This document shows positions 1 through 7,846 of a stretch of DNA of 35,544 nucleotides, piece by piece (position 1 is the stretch's first letter; each line of letters begins with the position of its first letter). This DNA is from Prolixibacteraceae bacterium (GTDB taxonomy: Bacteria > Bacteroidota > Bacteroidia > Bacteroidales > Prolixibacteraceae), in the NCBI GenBank assembly GCA_029975525.1, contig JARKOX010000248.1:1-35544 (forward strand), in the 5' to 3' direction. A program made the translations under genes and the position numbers. The notes below the pieces were generated by a model. That model saw only the letters and a program-made list of their open reading frames with translations, was not told where the DNA came from and ran no database searches.

Positions 1-72
1 AAAATAATCAAACAACTCCGCCGGAAGAAGCGCTCGTAAAAGTTGATCGTATGGCTCTTTTTTTGAATCCAT
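1..72 (-). CDS. Transposase-like N-terminus, partial (possibly ISAon1 type)
   Basis: An ATG at 72 on the minus strand opens a frame that stays open to the window edge, giving 24 residues that begin MDSKKEPYDQLLRALL and end LPAELFDYF. The LLP-x-x-L-x-x-YF pattern at the extreme N-terminus resembles the N-terminal region protein of ISAon1-type transposases of Bacteroidota; this is recognised from memory of the family and not from a full-length match. Nothing downstream can be seen, so the gene may be intact or broken. A small hypothetical protein is the alternative. No clear insertion-sequence terminal repeat was found between the ATG and the tRNA gene at 221. Confidence 0.4.
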   Translation of the reverse strand, partial: MDSKKEPYDQLLRALLPAELFDYF

Positions 73-150
73 GTCCTGTCTAAAATAACAAAAGCAAAGA
101 TTCAGCTATTTTTTTAATCCACCTACTTTTTCAATTGATCCGATTTTCCA

Positions 151-164
151 CCCCTTAACAGGGG
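151..164. repeat. Short palindrome CCCCT-TAAC-AGGGG
   Basis: A 5-bp perfect inverted repeat with a 4-nt loop sits between the partial transposase-like gene and the tRNA-Arg terminator. It could mark the end of an insertion sequence or be chance. The rest of 73-170 is AT-rich and holds nothing else I can support. Confidence 0.3.
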
Positions 165-165
165 A

Positions 166-205
166 CCAAAAACAAAAAGTCCTGAAAGATTTCTCTATCA
201 GGACT
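166..205 (-). terminator. Intrinsic terminator of tRNA-Arg
   Basis: Read on the minus strand, AGTCCTGA and TCAGGACT form an 8-bp stem (178-205) followed by TTTTTGTTTTT (complement of 167-177). It lies 16 nt beyond the tRNA 3' end, where a tRNA terminator is expected. Confidence 0.8.
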
Positions 206-220
206 TCTGTTTTTGAACGG

Positions 221-294
<74 letters not shown>

Positions 295-318
295 ATCCTT
301 TTTTCGCAAAATGCGGTG

Positions 319-350
319 CAAATATAAAATTTTTTATCCTGCCTGCCGAA
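319..350 (-). promoter_or_regulatory. Promoter of tRNA-Arg
   Basis: On the minus strand TATATTTG (319-326) matches the Bacteroidota -7 consensus TAnnTTTG exactly. TTCG (347-350), one mismatch from the -33 TTTG, lies 20 nt upstream. Transcription should start about 18 nt before the tRNA 5' end. Confidence 0.65.
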
Positions 351-360
351 ACTTGGAGGC

Positions 361-382
361 AACAAAACCGGAAAACTTCCGG
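361..382 (-). terminator. Intrinsic terminator of asnA
   Basis: On the minus strand CCGGAA-GTT-TTCCGG is followed by TTTTGTT, 9 nt after the asnA stop codon. The stem is short (6 bp) but GC-rich and correctly placed. Confidence 0.65.
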
Positions 383-390
383 ATTTCGGG

Positions 391-1425
391 TTATAGCAGG
401 TGAATTCCGTTTTCGTGGCAGGTGCCCACCATCTCTTCGGGCCAGATGCTGGACTGGATTTCGCCGATGTGCGCCTTGCGCAGGAAGTACATGCAGAGCC
501 TCGACTGTCCGATCCCGCCCCCGATGGAGAGCGGCAGTTTATCGTTGAGCAGCAGCTGGTGCCACATCAGTTCTTTTCGCTCTTCCAGGTTACAAATCTT
601 CAGCTGGTTGAGCAGGGCGTTTTTGTCGACCCGGATTCCCATGGAGGAGATTTCAAAGGCGCGTTCCAGCAATGAGTTCCAGATGACGATGTCGCCGTTC
701 AGTCCTTTGTAGCCCGGCATGCTGGCGGTCGTCCAGTCGTCGTAGTCGGGAGCGCGTCCGTCGTGAATTTCACCGTTGGGCATCTCCCCGCCGATGCCGA
801 TTACAAAAACAGCTCCTTTTTCGCGGGCTGCGCGGGTTTCCCGTTCGCGGGGGGTCAGGTCGGGATACTCGGCGGCCAGGTCTTCGGTGTGCACAAAGGT
901 GATTTCGTCAGGCAGCTGGGGAACAATCTGCGGATAATAATCATAAACCAGGTATTCGGTGCGCAGCAAGGCGGAGTAAATCTTCCGGACAATTCTTTTC
1001 AGAAAATCGAGGTTACGCTCTTCGGGGCGAATCACCCGCTCCCAGTCCCACTGGTCGACATACAGCGAGTGGATGTTGGTCAGCTCCTCGTCGGGACGGA
1101 TGGCATTCATGTCGGTATAAATTCCGTATCCTTCCGGAATGGCCAGATCGGCCAGTGCCATCCGCTTCCATTTGGCCAGCGACTGCACAATCTCGGCCTC
1201 CACATCGGCCAGGTCTTTGATGGGAAATGACACCGGACGTTCGATGCCATTCAAATCGTCGTTGATACCGGTTCCTTTTTTGACAAAAAGCGGAGCAGTA
1301 ACCCGCCTCAGCCGCAACTCGGAGGCCAGGTTGGCCTGAAAAAAATCCTTCACTAACTTGATCGCCTGTTCGGTTTGGTTCACATCGAGAACCGACTGAT
1401 AATCCTTTGGAATAAACAACTGCAT
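391..1425 (-). CDS. asnA: Aspartate--ammonia ligase (asparagine synthetase A)
   Basis: This 344-residue protein matches AsnA, the ammonia-dependent asparagine synthetase related to class II aminoacyl-tRNA synthetases; it makes asparagine from aspartate, ammonia and ATP in the cytosol. The N-terminus (MQLFIPKDYQSVLDV), the segment RRVTAPLFVKKGTGINDDLN near residues 40-60, the SLYVDQWDWE segment and the C-terminal GGGIGQSRLCMYFLRK stretch are all typical. E. coli AsnA is about 330 residues, so this is full length. It is monocistronic: a -7 element TATTTTTG lies 33 bp upstream of the ATG, a terminator follows, and the neighbours are tRNA-Arg and a plus-strand exporter gene. AsnA differs from the glutamine-dependent AsnB. 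No abnormality is seen. Confidence 0.96.
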   Translation of the reverse strand: MQLFIPKDYQSVLDVNQTEQAIKLVKDFFQANLASELRLRRVTAPLFVKKGTGINDDLNGIERPVSFPIKDLADVEAEIVQSLAKWKRMALADLAIPEGYGIYTDMNAIRPDEELTNIHSLYVDQWDWERVIRPEERNLDFLKRIVRKIYSALLRTEYLVYDYYPQIVPQLPDEITFVHTEDLAAEYPDLTPRERETRAAREKGAVFVIGIGGEMPNGEIHDGRAPDYDDWTTASMPGYKGLNGDIVIWNSLLERAFEISSMGIRVDKNALLNQLKICNLEERKELMWHQLLLNDKLPLSIGGGIGQSRLCMYFLRKAHIGEIQSSIWPEEMVGTCHENGIHLL

Positions 1426-1457
1426 ATGATCTTTTTTTATTTACTTTCTGTCGCCCG

Positions 1458-1465
1458 CAAAAATA
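1458..1465 (-). promoter_or_regulatory. -7 promoter element of asnA
   Basis: The minus-strand octamer TATTTTTG fits TAnnTTTG and ends 32 bp before the asnA ATG. No convincing -33 TTTG is visible at the usual spacing. Confidence 0.5.
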
Positions 1466-1670
1466 AACACTTCGAAACAGAATGCACTATTTTTTAAGCT
1501 TTTTTTGTTTTTTTGAAGTTTTTCTCCCCAATAAATCGCTCATTTTGATCAAAAACCGCTTTTTTGCCATTACAACATGATTAGCCTAAGTTAATTTTTC
1601 AACCCTCCCCTGCTCCAAAAGCGGGCGCCTGTGCCGGCTTTGCTATTTTTACGGTAAAAAATAGTGCAGG

Positions 1671-2843
1671 ATGAAATCGCCGTTGCGGAATATTCCCTCC
1701 CTCTATGTGATAAAACTCTCCAAATGGTTTAACCTGGTGATGCCCGTCGTAGTCCTGTTTTACCAGGACAACGGAATGGGGATGCAGGAGATTTTCATAC
1801 TGAAATCGATCTATTCCGTAGCCATTGTAGTGATGGAAGTGCCCTCGGGATGGATGGCCGACGTGTGGGGGCGCAAAAAGACCCTGCTGTGGGGGAGCCT
1901 ACTGGGCGCTGCCGGATTTCTGGTCTACTCCGGGTCACACCTCTTCTGGCAGTTTGCCATAGCCGAGATTATCCTCGGCATCGGCCACAGCTGCATTTCG
2001 GGCGCCGATTCGGCCATGCTTTACGACACCCTCCAGGCGGAAAAAAGGGAGACCGACTACCTGAAACAGGAGAGCCGCATCACCTCGGCCGGTAATTTTG
2101 CCGAGGCATTTGCCGGCGTTGCCGGAGGATTGCTGGCCGCTGCCAGTTTGCGAACCCCTTTTTACGCCCAGCTGGTTGTGGCGACAGCGGCGATACCGGC
2201 CGCCTTCCTCCTCACCGAACCCAAAACCCACGCCCGGCATCTCGGCATCTCGCCCCTTCACTTCTTCCGCAGTGTGGGCAACACTCTCCGGAAAAACCAC
2301 GACCTGCGCGTAGCCATGCTGTTTTCGTCGGTAACCGGAACCGCAACCCTCACTTTCGCCTGGTTTGTTCAGCCTTTTCTGAAAGAAATTGGCCTGCCGG
2401 TGGCCTGGTTTGGCCTGCTGTGGACCCTGCTCAACCTGACTGTCGCCGTGTCGTCGGTGGTTGCCTGGAAGGCGGAAGCGTGGCTGGGGAGGCAAAAAGG
2501 GGCCTTTTTTATCCTGGTTTCCATCACGCTGGGATTTATCCTGAGCGGCCTGTTTGTGGCCTGGTGGGGCATTCTCTTCCTGTTTCTCTTTTACCTGTTC
2601 CGCGGCATTGCCACGCCTGTCCTGAAAAACTACATCAACGAACATACCGACTCGTCGATGCGGGCAACCCTGCTTTCAATGCGTGATTTCACCATCCGGA
2701 TCAATTTTGCGCTGACCGGTCCGCTGCTGGGCTGGATCACCGACCAGGTGAGCCTGGGCTGGGCACTGGCAACAGCCGGGCTCCTCTACCTGCTGCTCGG
2801 CTCAATAGCCGTTTGGCCGTGGCTGAAAAAGGTTAAACGGTAA
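1671..2843 (+). CDS. MFS transporter, drug/metabolite exporter type
   Basis: A 390-residue, strongly hydrophobic protein with about 12 predicted transmembrane segments, the usual size for the major facilitator superfamily. The loop between helices 2 and 3 carries motif A in the form GWMADVWGRKK (residues 60-70), characteristic of proton-coupled MFS carriers. It acts in the inner membrane. The substrate cannot be read from sequence; an efflux role is inferred only from general resemblance to MFS_1 exporters. The gene stands alone and its last 11 bases overlap the 3' end of the convergent metallo-hydrolase gene. The ATG at 1671 follows an AT-rich leader with only a weak promoter-like match. The 245-bp spacer before it holds nothing else clear. 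Confidence 0.85.
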   Translation: MKSPLRNIPSLYVIKLSKWFNLVMPVVVLFYQDNGMGMQEIFILKSIYSVAIVVMEVPSGWMADVWGRKKTLLWGSLLGAAGFLVYSGSHLFWQFAIAEIILGIGHSCISGADSAMLYDTLQAEKRETDYLKQESRITSAGNFAEAFAGVAGGLLAAASLRTPFYAQLVVATAAIPAAFLLTEPKTHARHLGISPLHFFRSVGNTLRKNHDLRVAMLFSSVTGTATLTFAWFVQPFLKEIGLPVAWFGLLWTLLNLTVAVSSVVAWKAEAWLGRQKGAFFILVSITLGFILSGLFVAWWGILFLFLFYLFRGIATPVLKNYINEHTDSSMRATLLSMRDFTIRINFALTGPLLGWITDQVSLGWALATAGLLYLLLGSIAVWPWLKKVKR

Positions 2844-3603
2844 GCTGCAAACCATCGTAAGCCAGAAAAACATTTTCGGGCAGCCGGGCCTGTTCTTCGG
2901 CATGAAGCCCCAGCGCATGACTGATGTGGGTCAGGTAGGTTTGCCGCGCCCCGATTTCACGGGAAAACGCCAACGCCTCTTCGAGGTTAAAATGCGACAG
3001 ATGTTTTTCGTGCCGCAGGGCATTCACCACCAAAATTTCAGAACCCCGGATCTTCTCCTTTTCTTCCTCCGGAACGTGGTTGACATCGGTCAGGTAGGTA
3101 ACCGGCCCGATGCGGAATCCCAGTACCGGCAACTTGTAGTGGTAACAACGGATCGGCACGACCCGGATGTCATCGATAAAAACCGGCTCCCGGTCAATGT
3201 CGTGCAGCTCCATCTGCGGAATACCCGGATATTTCCAGTGGGCAAACACATAGTCGAAGATTCTCCGGATGGCCTCCTGCACCCGCTTTTCAGCATAAAT
3301 ATCGCACGGGCGCCGTTGCACCCAGTTGAACGAACGGATATCGTCGAGGCCGAAAATGTGGTCCACATGTTCGTGGGTCAGCAAAATAGCGCGCAGCGAC
3401 TGCACCCGGTGGGTAAGCATCTGCTGGCGGAAATCGGGGCCGGCATCGATCACGAGGTTTCTGTTCCCCACCTCCAGCAGGACCGACGAACGCAACCTTT
3501 TGTCCCGCGCGTCGCCCGACTGGCACACCTGACAGTTGCAGGCGATTACCGGGACTCCCTGCGAAGTGCCGGTTCCTAAAAAAGTGAGCTTCACTTTTTC
3601 CAT
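2833..3603 (-). CDS. MBL-fold metallo-hydrolase, PhnP-like
   Basis: This 256-residue protein is a metallo-beta-lactamase-fold hydrolase. The metal motif HEHVDH is at residues 77-82 (H77, H79, D81, H82). The N-terminus has the LGTGTSQGVPVIAC motif followed by a Cys cluster (C22, C24, C27), and further His/Asp ligands appear in LTDVNH and in the C-terminal THISHALG segment. This layout is that of the PhnP subgroup, whose characterised member is a phosphoribosyl cyclic phosphate phosphodiesterase. No phosphonate genes are nearby, so the true substrate in this lineage is unknown. It is divergent from the methylase gene, with the two promoters interleaved in 63 bp, and convergent with the MFS gene with an 11-bp overlap of stop regions. 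Confidence 0.86.
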   Translation of the reverse strand: MEKVKLTFLGTGTSQGVPVIACNCQVCQSGDARDKRLRSSVLLEVGNRNLVIDAGPDFRQQMLTHRVQSLRAILLTHEHVDHIFGLDDIRSFNWVQRRPCDIYAEKRVQEAIRRIFDYVFAHWKYPGIPQMELHDIDREPVFIDDIRVVPIRCYHYKLPVLGFRIGPVTYLTDVNHVPEEEKEKIRGSEILVVNALRHEKHLSHFNLEEALAFSREIGARQTYLTHISHALGLHAEEQARLPENVFLAYDGLQLTV

Positions 3604-3623
3604 AAAGATCTGAAGAATGAAGG

Positions 3624-3656
3624 CAAATTTACAAAAACGGTTTTACTTTTGCCGAA
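3624..3656 (-). promoter_or_regulatory. Promoter of the PhnP-like hydrolase gene
   Basis: On the minus strand TAAATTTG (3624-3631) is an exact TAnnTTTG element, with TTCG (3653-3656) 21 nt upstream as a near -33 match. It overlaps the divergent promoter at 3644-3651. Confidence 0.5.
3644..3651 (+). promoter_or_regulatory. -7 element of the RsmI-like methylase gene
   Basis: TACTTTTG matches TAnnTTTG and ends 15 bp before the ATG at 3667, implying a very short leader. Confidence 0.55.
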
Positions 3657-3666
3657 AATTTAAACA

Positions 3667-4383
3667 ATGGCCACTCTTTACTTAGTGCCCAACCTGCTTG
3701 GCGAAACGCCGTGGGAGCAGGTGCTGCCTCCGGCTACCGTGGAGCTGGTGAGCCGGCTCTCCTTTTTTATTGCCGAAGATGTGCGCAACACCCGCCGTTT
3801 TCTGAAAAAGCTGAACCCGGCCATCAACATCGACGGGCTCACTTTTTTTGAGCTGAACAAACACACCACGGCCCTCCAGCAAAACAGCTACCTGGAACCG
3901 CTGCTCGAAGGAAACGACATGGCGGTGATCTCCGAAGCCGGCTGTCCGGGCGTGGCCGATCCCGGCGCCGACCTGGTCCGGGCCGCGCACCGGAAAAACA
4001 TCCGGGTCGTGCCGCTCTCCGGCCCTTCGAGTATCCTGCTGGCCCTGATGGCCTCGGGAATGAACGGACAAAATTTTGCCTTCACCGGCTACCTGCCCCT
4101 GAAACAACCCGAACGAAACCGGCGCATCCAACTGCTGGAGAAAAACGCCGAACAGCTGGGACAGACCCAGATTTTTATGGAAACTCCCTACCGCAACAAC
4201 ACGCTGCTGGCCGACCTGATGAAAACTTGCCAGCCCGCCACCCTGCTCTGTATCGCAGCTGATATCACTTCGGAAAATGAATTTATTGCCACCCGCACCA
4301 TCGCCGAATGGAAAAAGAACCTGCCCAATCTCGACAAGCACCCGGCGATTTTTCTGCTCTACCGGAACGAAGGGAATGACTGA
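3667..4383 (+). CDS. SAM-dependent methyltransferase, RsmI/tetrapyrrole methylase family
   Basis: A 238-residue protein of the tetrapyrrole methylase fold. The motif SEAGCPGVADPG (residues 89-100) and the segment PLSGPSSILLALMASG (116-131) correspond to the SAM-binding loops of RsmI, which 2'-O-methylates C1402 of 16S rRNA. Typical RsmI proteins are about 280 residues and begin with a GTLYxVxTPIGN motif. Here it reads ATLYLVPNLLGE, and the C-terminal extension is short, so this is the shorter Bacteroidota paralogue whose target is less certain. The protein is cytosolic with no signal peptide. It is transcribed from a short-leader promoter divergent from the PhnP-like gene. The methyltransferase fold is nearly certain and the rRNA target is inferred. 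Confidence 0.85.
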   Translation: MATLYLVPNLLGETPWEQVLPPATVELVSRLSFFIAEDVRNTRRFLKKLNPAINIDGLTFFELNKHTTALQQNSYLEPLLEGNDMAVISEAGCPGVADPGADLVRAAHRKNIRVVPLSGPSSILLALMASGMNGQNFAFTGYLPLKQPERNRRIQLLEKNAEQLGQTQIFMETPYRNNTLLADLMKTCQPATLLCIAADITSENEFIATRTIAEWKKNLPNLDKHPAIFLLYRNEGND

Positions 4384-4460
4384 GCTGCTGAATTAAAAAC
4401 CGATTTTTTCGGGGGACGAAACCGTAACAGACCTTGCGGGGATTTTATGTGTGCGGCGGC

Positions 4461-4497
4461 GGATACTCCAACCCGGGGCAACGTTTTCAGAGTATCC
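4461..4497. repeat. 8-bp inverted repeat at the NUDIX gene stop
   Basis: GGATACTC (4461-4468) and GAGTATCC (4490-4497) are perfect inverted copies that span the stop codon of the NUDIX fusion gene. There is no T-tract, so it is at most a weak convergent-gene hairpin. Confidence 0.3.
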
Positions 4498-5560
4498 CTT
4501 CGGTTTTCAGCCAATTGAATTCGTACTCAAAATTGGGGGTAAAAATGTTGCTGCCCAGATTTTTCTCCACCTGTTTGGGCGTCCAGAAGCGGAGCTCCTC
4601 CACTTCGTCGCTCTGCACGGCAACGCCCCGGGAGTCGTGGGTCAGGAAAAGATAAACCAGCTCGGCCTCCACCTCGGTCTCCCAGCGGTAAACCCGCACC
4701 AGCCGGGCCGAAAACTGTTTCAGGCCGATCTCTTCGGCGGCTTCCCGCCGGAGGGCGTCCTCCAATGTTTCGCCCAGCGAAATGTGGCCGCCCACAGCGG
4801 TATCCCACTTTCCGGGCTGGATCAGCTTGGAAAGCGGCCGCTTTTGCAGCAAGATGGCCTTTTGCCGGTTGACAACCTGCAGGTGAACAACCGGGTGCAG
4901 CAGCTTTTCTCCCTGATGTACCGCCTGCCGGGGCGCTTTCCCGATGATCTTCCCGTCGTCGGAAACCAACGGCAGCCAGTCGTCGGGTTCGGGCTGCGGC
5001 AGCGGCTTTCTGAACTTCATCCGTAAAAATCCGACCAGAAAATAGCCGATAAAAAGCAGGTAAAGAAGGCCTCCGCTGATAAAAGCCCAGGCAGCTTTCG
5101 AAAGAAAAAAGGTGGCATAAAAAACCAAGACGGTGTGGGCCAGCAAAAGAAAAAAAAGCCCTTTCATGCTGCGCCGCATCTGCTGCGACTGGGCTTCGGA
5201 AACCTGGAGATCGCCCAGGTAGCGGCGGGTCATCATCCCCGTGATATCGAACCGCGAAAAAGCCGACACCGCCAGGATGCCCAGCAAAAGCAACTCGACC
5301 AGTCCGGGTTTGAGTTTAAAAAAGAGGTCGTTGTCGAGCAGGAGAGAGATGCCGCCCAGCGCCACCAGCAGCAGGGTGTCGAAAAGCACAAACCGGTCGA
5401 ACCGCTTTTGGCGAAGGCCAATCCAGGCCATTTCGGCAATACCGGTTAAAACAGCAACGATGAGGCCCGGGGTGGTTCCCCAGATCTCATCGACAGCGAT
5501 AAAAACAAAAAGGGGTAAAAATCCGGGAAGCAGTTTCTTCCAGATTTCAGACCTTGTCAT
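4487..5560 (-). CDS. Membrane protein (septation protein A-like) fused to NUDIX hydrolase
   Basis: The 357-residue protein has two parts. Residues 1-180 are hydrophobic, with about five to six predicted transmembrane helices; the pattern LPLFVFIAVDEIWGTTPGL, then helices separated by short basic loops, resembles the YciB/IspZ (intracellular septation protein A) family. Residues about 195-357 form a NUDIX domain with a perfect Nudix box GX5EX7REUXEEXGU at residues 258-280 (GGHISLGE..., REAAEEIGL), in the subgroup close to isopentenyl-diphosphate isomerase and YfcD-like hydrolases. It probably sits in the inner membrane with the NUDIX domain cytosolic, hydrolysing a nucleoside-diphosphate-linked or prenyl-diphosphate substrate; which one is unknown. 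The gene lies 18 bp downstream of the FKBP lipoprotein pair in the same direction and may share their transcript. Confidence 0.82.
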   Translation of the reverse strand: MTRSEIWKKLLPGFLPLFVFIAVDEIWGTTPGLIVAVLTGIAEMAWIGLRQKRFDRFVLFDTLLLVALGGISLLLDNDLFFKLKPGLVELLLLGILAVSAFSRFDITGMMTRRYLGDLQVSEAQSQQMRRSMKGLFFLLLAHTVLVFYATFFLSKAAWAFISGGLLYLLFIGYFLVGFLRMKFRKPLPQPEPDDWLPLVSDDGKIIGKAPRQAVHQGEKLLHPVVHLQVVNRQKAILLQKRPLSKLIQPGKWDTAVGGHISLGETLEDALRREAAEEIGLKQFSARLVRVYRWETEVEAELVYLFLTHDSRGVAVQSDEVEELRFWTPKQVEKNLGSNIFTPNFEYEFNWLKTEGIL

Positions 5561-5578
5561 ATCGTTCTAAGGCAATAA

Positions 5579-6103
5579 CTATTTGGCCGGATAGACCTTG
5601 TAGATCCGGATGTCGTAAAGCAAGGTGGCAAACCCGGGGATGCTGTAAGAACCATTCTGCCCGTATCCCAGCTCCGAAGGGATGATCAGGTTGGCGCGGG
5701 TGCCTTTCTGCATCATTTTAACGGCCTCGTTTATCCCTTCGATCACGCTGGAGGCGCTGGGCGGGGTCACCGTAAACTCAAGCGGTTCGTACCAGCGGCC
5801 AAGCTCGTCGATATTGTAATCCACCACGTCGCTGCTGTCGCCGTCGGCAACGATTCGCCACATGCGGTACAAAATCTGCACGCGGTCGCCTACCTTTATG
5901 GTGTCACCCGTGCCTTTTTCGGTTTCCATATAGTACAGGCCCGACGCGGTAGGCTTGGTGGTGATATTGTTCTTTTTCAGAAACAGGTCGAGACGTTCCA
6001 ACTCTCTTTCACGCTGTTTCCCAATATCATTGTTGTCGCACGAACTGAAACAGAGGGCGACAAGCCCCAGCAGAAAAAATCCGGCAAAAATTTTATTTTT
6101 CAT
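5579..6103 (-). CDS. FKBP-type isomerase-like lipoprotein, probably degenerate
   Basis: This 174-residue protein has a lipoprotein signal (hydrophobic stretch then FSSC, acylated C22). The following domain aligns with FKBP peptidyl-prolyl isomerases through GDRVQILYRMW, VIEGINEAV, MMQKGTRANLIIPSELGYG and a C-terminal beta strand. Key FKBP active-site features are altered: the DGxxFD segment is replaced by an unrelated, Asp-rich stretch, and the Trp of the VIxGW motif is Ile. It may therefore have lost isomerase activity and kept a binding or scaffold role in the periplasm, on the inner face of the outer membrane. It lies 62 bp downstream of the intact FKBP gene, as a likely duplicate. Confidence 0.85.
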   Translation of the reverse strand: MKNKIFAGFFLLGLVALCFSSCDNNDIGKQRERELERLDLFLKKNNITTKPTASGLYYMETEKGTGDTIKVGDRVQILYRMWRIVADGDSSDVVDYNIDELGRWYEPLEFTVTPPSASSVIEGINEAVKMMQKGTRANLIIPSELGYGQNGSYSIPGFATLLYDIRIYKVYPAK

Positions 6104-6165
6104 GTATCTTATTTTTCAATTTCATTTCTGAAGTTATCGGTTTCGGTGGCAGTCATCCGTCCACA

Positions 6166-6687
6166 TCACTCCTGCTTGGGCCTGATGTTTTTCATTTTTG
6201 CCACAAAAATCAGGGAAGAGTATGGTGGAATAAACCCGGCCCCTTTCGGCCCGTAGGCAAGTCCCGACGGAACGATAAACTCCACGCGGCTTCCCTTGTT
6301 CATGTAGGCCATGGCTTCGTTCCAGCCTTCGATGGCGCCGTCCACTTTGTACACAAAAGTCCAGCAGGAATCGGTAAAATGGTAAAAAGAGGCGTCGAAA
6401 ATGGTTCCATCCATCAGGTAGCCGACATACATGACCGACAGGGTATCGCCGGTTTTCGGTGTGGCCCCTTCCCCGTTCTGAAGTTTAACCAGGTAAACTC
6501 CTTTGGCAGTGGTGTCAACGTCGTATCCCCGGCGGTTCAAACTGTCCAGATACACTTTCAGCAACTGCTGTTCGCGCTGGGGGGTGTATTTATCCGCGTC
6601 ATTGTCACTCTCATTAAAACACGAGCTACTGCCGAAAGCCAGCAGGATGGCCGAAATCAGGGCTACAAGCAAAAAATTCTTTCTCAT
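6166..6687 (-). CDS. FKBP-type peptidyl-prolyl isomerase lipoprotein, GldI-like
   Basis: A 173-residue lipoprotein: signal peptide ending in GSSSC with the acylated Cys at residue 23, a linker of about 50 residues, then an FKBP domain that keeps YVGYLMDGTIFDASF, AIEGWNEAM and VPSGLAYGP, including the active-site Asp and Trp. It should catalyse prolyl isomerisation of envelope proteins. In gliding Bacteroidota, gldI (FKBP lipoprotein) lies next to the NrnA-type phosphoesterase, as here, which supports a GldI-like assignment. Whether this organism glides cannot be seen; the gene also occurs in non-gliding relatives that use type IX secretion. It starts 12 bp after the nrnA stop and is probably co-transcribed with it. 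Confidence 0.88.
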   Translation of the reverse strand: MRKNFLLVALISAILLAFGSSSCFNESDNDADKYTPQREQQLLKVYLDSLNRRGYDVDTTAKGVYLVKLQNGEGATPKTGDTLSVMYVGYLMDGTIFDASFYHFTDSCWTFVYKVDGAIEGWNEAMAYMNKGSRVEFIVPSGLAYGPKGAGFIPPYSSLIFVAKMKNIRPKQE

Positions 6688-6698
6688 TTTTCAGTTTT

Positions 6699-7736
6699 TT
6701 AATTTGCACTTTCTAATTGATGCAAATAGTCGGGTAAAAGTTGCGTGAACTTCTCCAAAGTTTCCATTAAAGTGAGTTTGGCCTCTCCTCCTGCAGCATT
6801 CAGGTGGCCGCCGCCCCCAAAATGGGCTTCCGAAAAAGCATTGGCAGGAAAAGAGCCCTTCGACCGGAACGATGCTTTCACCCAGCCGTCTTTCTCAATA
6901 AACAACGCACTAAAAACAATATTATTGATGGAGAGCGGGTAATTCACAAAACCTTCGGTATCGCCGGGAACAAAATTATATTTTTTTAATTCATCACGGG
7001 TGATGCTGATGTATGCTGTACGAAACTCGGGCAAAACCACCAGTTTTTCTGCCAGGCAGTAGCCCAGCAACTGCAGGCGGTGAGCCGAAAAGTTGTGGTA
7101 CACACGTTCGTGGACCGCTTCGGTGTCAATACCGAAAGTCATCAGGCCGGTCAACACCCGGTAGAGGTTGGGGCGCGAAGTGTTGTGGCTGAAGGAGCCG
7201 GTATCGGTCATAATGCCGGTGTAGATGGCTTCGGCCGCCTGTTTATCCCAAAACTGCCCCAGCCCGAGTGCGTCCACAACATCGTAAACCAACTCGGCGG
7301 TCGAACTGTAGGTTGGTTCCGACACCATCCAGTCGCAAAAGTCCTTTGGAAAGGGGTGGTGATCAATCAGCACCTTTTTCCCGGAATAGGCTGCCAGCGC
7401 ATCTTTCATCTCGTCAACCCGGTCGATTTCATTAAAATCCACGCAGAACATCAGTCTGCTGGCCCGCAGGCGCGATTCAGCCACCGATCTGCTTTTCAGA
7501 AAATTGACGATTTCAATATCCCCTTCCAGCCAGCTCAAAAAAGTCGGATAATCATTGGGAGATACAATGCTGACGGCGAACCCGGCATTTTTCAAAACCC
7601 GGGCCAGCCCGAAAGCTGCCCCAATGGCATCGCCGTCGGGATTGGAGTGCGGCACCACCACAACCGGGCCATTTAACCCGTCGAGCAGCAACCGGATCCC
7701 ATTAATTATTTCATTGCCAGTGTTTTCCAAACTCAA
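6699..7736 (-). CDS. nrnA: DHH-family oligoribonuclease / PAP phosphatase
   Basis: A 345-residue cytosolic phosphoesterase of the DHH/DHHA1 family. Domain 1 carries PHSNPDGDAIG (residues 29-39) and the signature DHH at 125-127 in VLIDHHPFP; the C-terminal DHHA1 domain carries GGGGH (307-311) for substrate binding. NrnA degrades very short RNA oligonucleotides (nanoRNA) and dephosphorylates 3'-phosphoadenosine 5'-phosphate. The length equals the family norm. It heads a minus-strand series with the two FKBP lipoproteins and perhaps the NUDIX fusion, and is divergent from ndk. A -7 element TATCTTTG lies 16 bp upstream of the ATG. Assignment to the family is firm; the in vivo substrate is inferred. 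Confidence 0.92.
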   Translation of the reverse strand: MSLENTGNEIINGIRLLLDGLNGPVVVVPHSNPDGDAIGAAFGLARVLKNAGFAVSIVSPNDYPTFLSWLEGDIEIVNFLKSRSVAESRLRASRLMFCVDFNEIDRVDEMKDALAAYSGKKVLIDHHPFPKDFCDWMVSEPTYSSTAELVYDVVDALGLGQFWDKQAAEAIYTGIMTDTGSFSHNTSRPNLYRVLTGLMTFGIDTEAVHERVYHNFSAHRLQLLGYCLAEKLVVLPEFRTAYISITRDELKKYNFVPGDTEGFVNYPLSINNIVFSALFIEKDGWVKASFRSKGSFPANAFSEAHFGGGGHLNAAGGEAKLTLMETLEKFTQLLPDYLHQLESAN

Positions 7737-7751
7737 AAAATTTTAAAGCTA

Positions 7752-7759
7752 CAAAGATA
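7752..7759 (-). promoter_or_regulatory. -7 element of nrnA
   Basis: Minus-strand TATCTTTG fits TAnnTTTG, 15 bp before the nrnA ATG. No clear -33 element at the expected distance. Confidence 0.45.
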
Positions 7760-7846
7760 AGATTTCTGGCAAAGCCGCCCATTCCTGAAAGGTCTAATTT
7801 TTATTATCTTGCGCCGAGTTCAACGTATGATTAAAAATTAGAAATT

